Below, one piece after another: positions 17,198-24,551 of a stretch of DNA of 24,551 nt (position 1 is its first letter; every line of letters begins with the position of its first letter). Below the pieces are notes generated by a model. That model did not search any database, was not told where the DNA came from, and worked only from the letters and a program-made list of their open reading frames with translations. The translations under genes were made by a program, and so were the position numbers. Origin of the DNA: Zygnema circumcarinatum (lineage: Eukaryota; Streptophyta; Zygnematophyceae; Zygnematales; Zygnemataceae); the NCBI GenBank assembly GCA_037447605.1, contig CM074821.1:1873707-1898257 (forward strand), in the 5' to 3' direction.

Positions 17198-17995
17198 ACG
17201 TGGCAACACCTGATTGGATAACAAACATCCAAAAACACACTACAGAACCAACGTGGCAATTTCTGACTGGATAAGAAGTATAACTAATTCCGTTCGTGCT
17301 AACCAATAGGAATGCACCACGTGGCCACTTTAAACAATACGTCCCGTAAACCATCATAACCACAAACTGTCGTACATAGAAAACGACACGTGGCAATCAC
17401 AGAATCGGTACGAGATATACCACATTTTCTACGCATTAAATCCGACGAAACACACAACCAATCATGACGCGCGACGTGGCAACGTCAGACTCGCGGAAAC
17501 TATACCCCATTTTCATTAAATTCATCATTCACAACCTAACCGAATCCGTACACCACATAAAACATCAAAATCGAACGCCGTCGCACGAAGTATCGACACG
17601 TGGCAATGACAGAATGGGAACGCAATATACCCCATTTTCTGCGCATTCGATCCAACGAAACGCACAGCCAATCAGGACGCGCGACGTGGCAACGTCAGAC
17701 TCGCGGAAATTATACCCCAATTTCATTAAATTCATCGTTCACAACCTAACCGAATCCGTACGCCACATAAAACACGCCGTCGTAAGTACAAAGTGACACG
17801 TGGCAATGACAGAATAAGTACGCGATCTACCCCATTTTCGGCGCATTCGATCCAACGAAAAGCACAACCAGTAAGGACGCGCAACGTGGCAAAGTCAGAC
17901 TCGCGGCAACTATACCCCATTTTCATTAAATTAATCTTTGACAACATAATCGAACCCGTCGTACGGATCAAAACGACCGCAAAGCTTTTGCCTAC
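17198..17995. repeat. Array of nine ACGTGGC boxes in a dimeric repeat of about 205 bp
   Basis: ACGTGGC occurs at 17198, 17251, 17319, 17388, 17474, 17598, 17684, 17798 and 17884. The last six alternate 86, 124, 86, 114 and 86 bp apart, so the unit is a dimer of about 200-210 bp, with each half also carrying TATACCCCATTTTC. CCAAT-type words (AACCAATCA, AGCCAATCA) sit just before the second box of two units. Four boxes are full G-boxes (CACGTG) at 17318, 17387, 17597 and 17797. This could be a binding-site array, a satellite fragment or part of a transposon end. Short frames across it are not coding. Confidence 0.85.
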
Positions 17996-18990
17996 GGCAA
18001 CGCAAAAATAACAGGGGGATCCAGATCTACGTGCGTTGGTTGCCTCGTGGTCCGACGAAATAGGGTAAATTACCCGTTCTATGAGGAAGTGGCACTACGA
18101 ATCAGTGGACGCCACGTGGACGTTTTGAAGCTGTAACAGGCCGCATCAGCCGTACTGGCGGCTGGCGGCCATCTTTGTCGTTTTTATTACCGTAGAGCCA
18201 TCCGAGGCGTAGGCCGGTGATTCACGCGTGACCCGGCGCGGCTTTTTGGCGGTACCGTATGGTGTTCGCGGAAGTTGCAGGTTCTCAGTGTGACGTCACA
18301 ATGAGCAGACTACGGTATCAGCACACGCCTGGTTAGGGAGTGTTGTTCGTGGTCTCATGCCCAAGTTCATGGTATCATGCCCATGTTCATAGTCTCATGC
18401 CCATGTTTATGGTTCGATGCCTCTGCTCATGTGGTTCAATTTGTTTGCATGTGCCTCGTTGTAAGCCATCTCGCAACCGAATGTCGATACTGTATCTGTT
18501 CCCCTTTTTTTTTTTTTTTTTTTTTTTTTGTTTTACTGGTACTTTAACAGGTGTCGAAAAAAAGTCACTACGGTATACTGCAACATTGCTCACAACATGC
18601 AAAACAAATGAGGCATGACAACTGACAACAACCCATACCGTACTCCTAGAACGACGCACGTGTCACGTGTTACTGTTGCTCTGTTTACTTAACTACTGCA
18701 ACAGCGAACCTTATTTGTACCTCGAAGTTGTTCCAAATGTACGGCTTTGTACATGATGTCAGTACCGTACAACTATCCTTCCAGAAAATGACGTGAGCTA
18801 AACGAAGGCTTCCGCAAATTGAACAAATTTCTGACCGGCCGAATTTCCGTACGCAGCGCTTTGAAGAATGGTCCGCTACCGACACGATTTGCCGCCCGGA
18901 TCGCATTTGTCGCATTGGCATGATTGCTACCGGTTTGGTACCGGAGTGACGTGACGGCATCCCATTGGTGGATTCAGAAATATCAGGACA
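17996..18990. other. Gene-free stretch with promoter-like words
   Basis: No gene is supported. 18040-18320 is GC-rich, with GGCGGCCATCTTTG at about 18165, close to a YY1-type site, and a perfect TGACGTCA at 18291-18298. GGGTAA-A-TTACCC at 18063-18075 is a small palindrome. A T-run lies at about 18507-18529. The rest is unremarkable. Confidence 0.45.
18354..18440. repeat. Short tandem repeat of about 20 bp
   Basis: About three and a half copies of a unit like CTCATGCCCATGTTCATGGT with small length changes between copies. Confidence 0.8.
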
Positions 18991-18997
18991 ATATTGA

Positions 18998-19080
18998 GAT
19001 ACGATACGATACACACTATGCTTTTATTATACGATACGTTACGGTATATCTAATTATTCGATACGATACGCTATGCATCG
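18998..19080. repeat. Degenerate ACGAT pentanucleotide repeat
   Basis: GATAC/ACGAT words form two clusters (GATACGATACGATAC and TCGATACGATACG) around an AT-rich centre. Confidence 0.8.
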
Positions 19081-19121
19081 TCCATGTACATACAGCGGCA
19101 GAGTGCAGAGGCGGTTTGTCG

Positions 19122-19268
19122 ATTCCCCCTCCCTCACTCCCTCCCCTACTCCCTCCCCTCCTCCCTCCCCTCTCCCACTCCCTGTCTCCCTCTCCCTCTC
19201 TCCCTCTCCCTCTCTCCTTCCCCCTCTCCCGCTCTCTCCCTCTACCTCTCCCTCTCTCCCTCTCCATC
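19122..19268. repeat. CT-rich tract before the isochorismatase-fold gene
   Basis: A CCCTCC/CTCTCC tract on the plus strand ends in CATCCAGCAG, which could be a 3' splice site at 19274. If so, it is the tail of an intron. Confidence 0.85.
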
Positions 19269-19274
19269 CAGCAG

Positions 19275-19365
19275 GAGAGAAATCCATGGCGTACTCTATC
19301 CCTGTCTAGAGAAGGCCCTCCGCAGCTCCTCCTGCTCCGCCCTCTCCGAGCAGCCATGGCGCCAG
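19275..19365 (+). CDS. Possible first visible exon of the isochorismatase-fold gene
   Basis: The interval is bounded by a CAG acceptor after a pyrimidine tract and by a strong donor (CCAG then GTGAGC at 19366). Only one frame (ending SEQPWRQ) is open throughout and leaves phase 0, as the next exon requires. An ATG-led frame here ends in the wrong phase. The peptide is not diagnostic, and the true start codon may lie further upstream. Confidence 0.4.
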
Positions 19366-19855
19366 GTGAGCGCGCTGGCCGCATGGGGGAGTTGAAGAGG
19401 CTCACAAGCCTTACAATTGTACGGCATGTCAGCCTCCTATTAGGGCTTGGAGAGAGGCGGACATGGGGACTGTTTCTTGTCCTTTTGTGGGTTTTGCACG
19501 ACTGCTGGCGGGTGCTGATTTAGGGGTTTGGGGGGCGGAGGGCGCAGTTCCCACCGTCACTGTGACGGCCAAACCGCGAGACTTTCGGTTTCCGGTGAGT
19601 TTGCAACCGGTTTGCAACTTGCAAGCCTGGTTTTTCGCTACTTTAGAGAGTTTTAGGGTTAGGGTTGGCTTGCAGACCACAGCGCCCCTCTGAGGCGAGG
19701 TCGGCCGGCCGCTCGCCAGCTGTGAAGTTTGTTTGTTTTTTTTTTTTTTTTCTAAATTTCACTAGTTTTTGTAGACTTTCTGGAATTCCTTGGAAGCTGA
19801 AGACCACGAACACTTCAATATTTAATCTTCTTACTTGTTTGGGGATATTTTGCAG
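19366..19855 (+). other. Intron between the uncertain first exon and the next
   Basis: Donor GTGAGC, acceptor TATTTTGCAG. It contains a T-run at about 19735-19751 and otherwise unremarkable sequence, including two TTAGGG-like words at about 19652-19665. Confidence 0.6.
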
Positions 19856-22573
19856 GTCTCCAACACGGCCCTGCTGGTGCAGAAAATGCAGCGCGAGTTT
19901 TTGGAGGAGGGAGGGTTTGGCTCGCTCTTAGGGAACGATGTCGGCGTTTTGGCGGAAATAATTCCAAAAACAGCCTTGCTCATCGTAAGTTTACGCATTA
20001 TTTACCCCCAAATTCTCGGTTTTTTTGCTTTTTTGGGCTTTCCCTACCGCGACTTTGGCTGCTCGAGACTTTCTGCAGCTCATAGTGTGCATCCATTGCG
20101 TTTTGAGCAGCAGAGAGATATGAAAACCTTTCTTTTGTCTAGTTAAAGATGCTTTTACTCAGTAGGTCTTTGCTTATACGGCTCCTACGCTCAAGAGTAG
20201 GAGGAGGTAAGTTGTGTTTTTGTCTTTTTTTCGAGTTTTTTGAAGTGAGTCTTCTCCAAACAGTTGTAGTTTGATGCCCGAAGGAACGCTAGTCTGAATG
20301 TGCTGTGAAGGAGAGAATTTTTGAAAATCAGGGTTGGAAGTGTTGTGAAGAAGAGCCTTGCTTTGTAGCTCTGGAGTGTTCACGAAACTGAACCAGACCT
20401 CAAGTTTACCTGCTCTCACTCCCTCGCTCTCTCTCTGTCCCGTGCTCTCTCTTGCTCTCTCTCTCGCTACCTCTCTCTCTCGCGCGCTCTCTCTCTCGTT
20501 CTCTCCCTTAATCTCTCTCTCTGCTCGCGCTCACTCTCCCGCGCTCTCTCTCTCTCTCCCTTATTTTCTTCTCTTCCTGTTGTTTCCATTTTACTATCGT
20601 GTCGGCCCCTCGCCCCCTCCCGCCCTTCTCACCACATCTCTCATCGCTCCCCCCCCTCTCCCCCACTCTCTCACCCCACATTATCTCTCTCTGCTCTCTC
20701 TTTCTGTCCTCTCCCTCTATCTCGGCCCTCCCCCTCCTTGCCGTGTTTTTTTCGCCCTTTCCGTCCTTTCTCCCCATTTCCCTCCTCCCTCCTCCCTCCC
20801 TCCCTCCCTCCCTCCACCCCTCCTCCCTCCCTCCCTCCCTCCCTCCCTCCTCCTCCCTCCCTCCTCCCTCCTCCCTCCCTCCCTCCCTCCTCCTCCTCCC
20901 TCCTCCCTCCCTCCCTCCTCCCTCCCTCCCTCCTCCTCCTCCCTCCCACCCTCCCTCCCTCCCTCCCTCCTCCCTCCCTCCTTCCTCCCTCCTCCCTCCC
21001 TCCTCCCTCCACTCCCTCCTCCCTCCCTCCTCCCTCCTCCTCCCTCCCTCCCTCCCTCCCTCCCTCCCTCCTCCCTCCCTCCCCTCCCTCCCTCCTCCTC
21101 CCTCCCTCCCTCCCTCCTCCTCCTCCCTCCTCCTCCTCCCTCCTCCCTCCCTCCTCCCTCCCTCCCTCCTCCCATCCTCCTCCCTCCCTCCTCCCTCCCT
21201 CCTCCTCCCTCCCTCCCTCCTCCCACTCCTCCCTCCCTCCTCCTCCTCCCTCCCTCCTCCTCCCTCCCTCCTCCCTCCTCCCTCCCTCCCTCCCTCCTCC
21301 CTCCCTCCTCCTCCTCCCTCCCCTCCCTCCTCCCTCCCCTCCCTCCTCCCTCCTCCCTCCTCCTCCTCCCTCCCTCCTCCTCCTCCCTCCCTCCTCCCTC
21401 CTCCTCCTCCCCTCCTCTCCTCCTCCTCCTCCCTCCCTCCCTCCCTCCCTCCCTCCCTCCCTCCCTCCTCCCTCCCTCCTCCTCCCTCCCTCCTCCTCCT
21501 CCCTCCTCCCTCCCTCCTCCCTCCTCCCTCCCTCCTCCCTCCTCCCTCCCTCCCTCTCCTCCTCCCTCCTCCTCCTCCTCCCTCCCTCCCTCCCTCCCTC
21601 CTCCCTCCCTCCCTCCCTCCTCCCTCCCCTCCCTCCCTCCCTCCCTCCCTCCCTCCCTCCCTCCCTCCCTCCCTCCCCTCCCTCCCTCCCTCCCTCCCTC
21701 CCTCCCTCCCTCCCTCCTCCCTCCCTCCATCCCTCCCTCCCTCCCTCCTCCCTCCCTCCCTCCCTCCTCCCTCCTCCCTCCCTCCCTCCCTCCCTCCCTC
21801 CTCCCTCCTCCTCCCTCCCTCCTCCCTCCCTCCTCCCTCCCTCCCTCCCTCCCTCCCTCCTCCTCCCTCCCTCCCTCCTCCCTCCCTCCCACTCCCTCCC
21901 TCCCTCCTCCTCCCTCCCCTCCCTCCCTCCCTCCCTCCCTCCCTCCCTCCTCCTCCTCCTCCTCCTCCTCCCTCCCTCCCTCCTCCCTCCCTCCCTCCCA
22001 CACTCCCTCCCTCCCTCCCTCCCTCCCTCCCTCCCTCCCTCCCTCCCTCCTCCCTCCTCCTCCCTCCCTCCCTCCCTCCCTCCCTCCCTCCCTCCTCCCT
22101 CCCTCCCTCCCTCCCTCCCTCCCGCACTCCCTCAGGAGGCCGCCCGAGCCGCGGGTGTGATGGTGCTGTTCACGAAGGAGGCCCACAAGGCCGACCTCAG
22201 CGACGTGCCTCCCACAAAACTGAAACGCACATATAACCGCTCCGGGAAGCAGGTCACTATAGGAGATGAGGCAGGTTTTCTCCTCGTTTATACCCCAAAA
22301 AAACACCAATTCTAATTCAATTTCTTAGAAGGAGTGCCAGAACACTCCTGCAGGTCTATATTATGGAGGTTTTTTCCTGACTGAAGTCCTTTTTTTTTCT
22401 TTTTTTTGAAACGTTACATGATAGGGATTTGGGCGAAAGGTGACGTGTGAATTATTTTATGCAGGGCCCCCTTGGAAGGATACTGGTGGAGGGAGAGCAT
22501 GGCAATGCAATTGTCCCTGAGTGTGCTCCTCTCCCTGGGGAGAAGGTGAGCGGCTCTTTCTCTTCCCCCTCTC

Positions 22574-22604
<31 letters not shown>

Positions 22605-24367
22605 TTTCTACCCTCTGCCCGAAGGCTGGGCTGAATCTCCGGGGTTTATAGTAGTTTAAGGCGAAGCATTGTGAATACAAGCCATTGTGAGTATAAATAG
22701 TACAAAAGATTAGCATATGCTTAAAAGCTGCTTAAGGGATGTTGCACAGCAGCTTTTTCCCTTTCCTGAAGGCCATCTCGTCTCTCTCTTTGCAGATCTT
22801 CACCGCGGCAGTGAAGGGCGTCTACAATACCGGTCTGCACGAGCACTGCGTGTAGGCCTCTCTCTCTCTCTCTCCCCCTCTCTCCACCTCTCTGCATCCT
22901 CCATTAAGTCCGGAAGCAAAGGAAGGGAAAAAGCAAGAAACGGAAGCGAGGGAGAGTGTTTGGGAGCGAGGGATCGAGGGGGGAGGAGAGGGAGAGAGTC
23001 ATTACAAAGGCGCTCATTGCTTGCCGCACGCTAGTTTTCCTGCCATGTTTTTGCACCCTGACAGCTCTCCTCTATCTCCCCCTCTCTCTCTCTCTTCCCT
23101 TCCGCCCTTCTTTCTCCACCATTTCTCTCTCTCCCACCCTTCCCCTCTCTTTCTCTCCCCCTCCCTCTCTCCCCCCCTCTTTGTTCTCTCTCCCCACTCT
23201 CCCCCGCCTCCCCCCTACTTTCTCTCTTTCTCCTCTCTCCCTCCCTTCCTCTCCCCCTCCCTCCCTCTCTCGCTTTCCCTCTCTGCCTGCCTCCCTCTCT
23301 CCCTCTCTCGCTTCCCCTCCCTCCCTGCCTCCCTCTCTCCCTCTCTCCCTCCCTCCCTCGCTCGCTTCCCCTCTCTCCCTGCCTCCCTCTCTCCCTCCCT
23401 CTCTCCCTCGCTTCCCCTTCCCCTCTCTCTCTGCCTCCCTCTCTCCCTCTCTCCCTCGCTCGCTTCCCCTCCCTCCATGCCTCCCTCTCTCCCTCTCTCC
23501 CTCCCTCCCTCGCTCGCTTCCCCTCTCTCCCTGCCTCCCTCTCTCCCTCCCTCCCTCTCTCGCTTCCCCTCTCTCTCTGCCTCCCTCTCTCCCTCTCTCC
23601 CTCGCTCGCTTCCCCTCCCTCCATGCCTCCCTCTCTCCCTCTCTCCCTCCCTCCCTCGCTCGCTTCCCCTCTCTCCCTGCCTCCCTCTCTCCCTCCCTCC
23701 CTCGCTCGCTACCCCTCCCTCCCTGCCTCCCTCTTTCCCTCCCTCCCTGGCTAAACTTCCCTCTCTCCTGCCTCCCTCTCTCCCTCCCTCGGCCTCCTTT
23801 CGGCTTCCTCCTCTCTCCCTCCTCTCTCCCTCCCTCCTAAGCTCGCTTCCCCTCTCTCCCTCCCTCCCTCGCTCGCTTCCCCTCTCTCCCTCCCTCCCTC
23901 GCTCGCTTCCCCTCCCTCCCTCCCTCCTGCAGCGACGTGGGCATCACCCACATCATCTTGGCAGGCCTTACCACCGACATCGGCGTGCAGTTGGTGATGC
24001 GCGAACTCAACGATCGCGGGTTCGAGGTCTGCCTCGTGGAGGACTGCACGGGAAGCTATGTGGAAGGGTAGGGAGTATAAGCCTCTTTCTACAATGTTTC
24101 GTATTACTTTTTGTGATATTTTTACTCATTTTGCAATGTATTTTTGTTGCCCAAGATTCATGCTTCCGTTTGGTTGTATTCTTTCTGTTTTCTTTTAGTT
24201 TTCAGAAGTGGAAAAATGGGTGTTTATTACGCAGGTTCAAGGAGATATCGTGCGAAATGATCGTGGCTCAGGGCGGAATTATTGGATGGACTGCGCAGCT
24301 GGAGGATGTGAAGGCAGGGCTGGAAAACCCCACAATGGAAGAGGTAAACTTTCAAAAATTAACATGA
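19856..24367 (+). CDS. Isochorismatase-fold (cysteine hydrolase) family protein, probable pseudoenzyme
   Basis: Exons are 19856-19984, 22136-22270, 22465-22545, 22796-22851, 23933-24067 and 24235-24343. The last may instead read through to TGA at 24365-24367, with AATAAA at 24388. Together they give about 215 residues, the usual domain length. Family landmarks appear in order: [22 protein letters not shown], the [17 protein letters not shown] block, [49 protein letters not shown] and [11 protein letters not shown]. This pattern is closest to the biuret-hydrolase-like branch. The family hydrolyses C-N or C-O bonds with an Asp-Lys-Cys triad. Here the Asp of LLVIDMQ is Lys (19883-19885), the Lys of KGxY is kept (22814-22816), and the nucleophile Cys of TTDxCV is Gly (23982-23984). 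Splicing fits in phase throughout if the second intron shown starts with GC (22271). Hydrolase activity is unlikely; a binding or structural role is possible. Confidence 0.85.
19985..22135 (+). repeat. 2.15-kb intron dominated by a pyrimidine tract
   Basis: The donor is GTAAGT and the acceptor CCCTCAG at 22129-22135. From about 20407 the sense strand is CT-rich, and from about 20777 to 22127 it is almost pure CCTCC/CTCCCTCC repeat. The acceptor lies directly at its end. The long frames on both strands (Pro/Ser/Leu-rich on plus, Gly/Glu/Arg-rich on minus) are translations of this repeat and are not genes. Confidence 0.95.
22271..22464 (+). other. Probable GC-AG intron
   Basis: With the donor placed at GAG|GCAGGT the flanking exons join in phase as IGDE then GPLGRIL, which matches the family. 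The GT four bases later would leave four extra bases and break the frame. The acceptor is TTTTATGCAG. Confidence 0.75.
22852..23932 (+). repeat. 1.08-kb intron with a CT-rich minisatellite
   Basis: Donor GTAGGC, acceptor CTCCTGCAG. The first 200 bp include a purine-rich island (about 22910-23000). From about 23075 the sense strand is CT-rich, with a recurring GCTCGCTTCCCCTCTCTCC motif. One longer unit containing CCTCCATGCCTCC recurs 146 bp apart (23475 and 23621), so there is higher-order structure. Long frames here are not genes. Confidence 0.9.
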
Positions 24368-24387
24368 TATAAAACAGAGAGAACAAA

Positions 24388-24393
24388 AATAAA
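24388..24393 (+). terminator. Possible polyadenylation signal AATAAA
   Basis: AATAAA lies 21 nt after the in-frame TGA that follows exon 24235-24343. It sits in A-rich DNA, so chance occurrence is possible. It supports the reading in which the gene ends here rather than splicing onward. Confidence 0.35.
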
Positions 24394-24402
24394 AAAGAAA
24401 GG

Positions 24403-24551
24403 TTAAAGTGGGAAAGAGAGGGAGAAGGAGAGAATGGGAAAAGGGAGAGGGGGAGACGAAAGGGGAGGAGGGGAAGGGTGGAGGGGGAGGTGGAGGGGTG
24501 GAGGGGGGAATGGGCAGGGAGTGGGAAGGAGGGGGAGGGGGGGGGGGGGGG
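24403..24551. repeat. GA-rich tract ending in a G-run
   Basis: The plus strand changes abruptly from the CT-rich introns to GGGA/GGAGG repeats and ends in a run of Gs. The G-run at the window edge could be a sequencing or contig-end effect. Confidence 0.85.

Noticed and set aside
19652-19665. Telomere-like TTAGGG words
   Set aside because: Only two copies, inside an intron; chance or trivial.
20358-22315. Frames of 500-600 residues rich in Pro/Ser/Leu or Gly/Glu/Arg
   Set aside because: They are translations of the CCTCC microsatellite inside an intron and are open in several frames on both strands.
22956-24049. Long Ser/Leu/Pro and Glu/Arg/Gly frames
   Set aside because: Same cause: CT-rich intron repeat read in different frames; only the embedded exons have family similarity.

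Overview
The window is nuclear DNA from a eukaryote. It contains genes split by spliceosomal introns, long microsatellites, a rolling-circle transposon of animal/protist type and no bacterial operon structure. I cannot place the organism more precisely. The left 12.5 kb is rather AT-rich, while the right 10 kb is dominated by CT-rich and GA-rich low-complexity DNA.

Layout. 1-830 holds no gene I can support, only small hairpins. 832-2185 (+) is an F-box-type gene broken into three reading frames. 2186-2925 is AT-rich spacer with A-tracts. 2926-12337 (-) is the main object, a Helentron-class Helitron read right to left. A short upstream ORF (11465-12337) carries the N-terminal Cys-rich part. 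A 1658-residue ORF (6498-11474) carries the HUH/Y2 replication initiator, a PIF1-type helicase and a C-terminal apurinic-like (EEP) endonuclease. Immediately downstream I could assemble a ten-exon gene for a replication protein A large-subunit-like protein (3855-6498). All nine introns have GT-AG ends, the phases match at every junction, and the sum is exactly 502 codons plus stop. Both junctions between these three reading units contain the sequence TGATG, with the stop of one overlapping the ATG of the next. A possible coiled-coil terminal exon lies still further downstream (2926-3012).

12338-15762 is the upstream flank of the element. It has iterated hairpin modules and a CpG-rich stretch, but it is present twice: 11791-13771 recurs as 13782-15762 across a run of ten Ns. 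This looks like an uncollapsed overlap between two contigs, not a biological duplication, and it creates a truncated second copy of the upstream ORF.

15763-19270 is gene-free and repeat-rich: GA-rich repeats, CAGT repeats, a 23-bp repeat, a 135-bp tandem duplication, a long GT microsatellite, two strong foldbacks, and an array of nine ACGTGGC boxes with regular 86-bp spacing. About 19275-24367 (+) is a host multi-exon gene for an isochorismatase-fold (cysteine hydrolase) protein. Its frame is continuous only if one intron is read as GC-AG. Two of the three catalytic-triad residues are replaced, so it reads as a pseudoenzyme. Its two large introns are almost pure pyrimidine tracts.

The element's units fit one job: the initiator nicks and joins DNA, the helicase unwinds it, the RPA-like protein would coat the displaced single strand, and the EEP nuclease gives a second DNA-cutting activity. 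The host genes have no evident link to the element.
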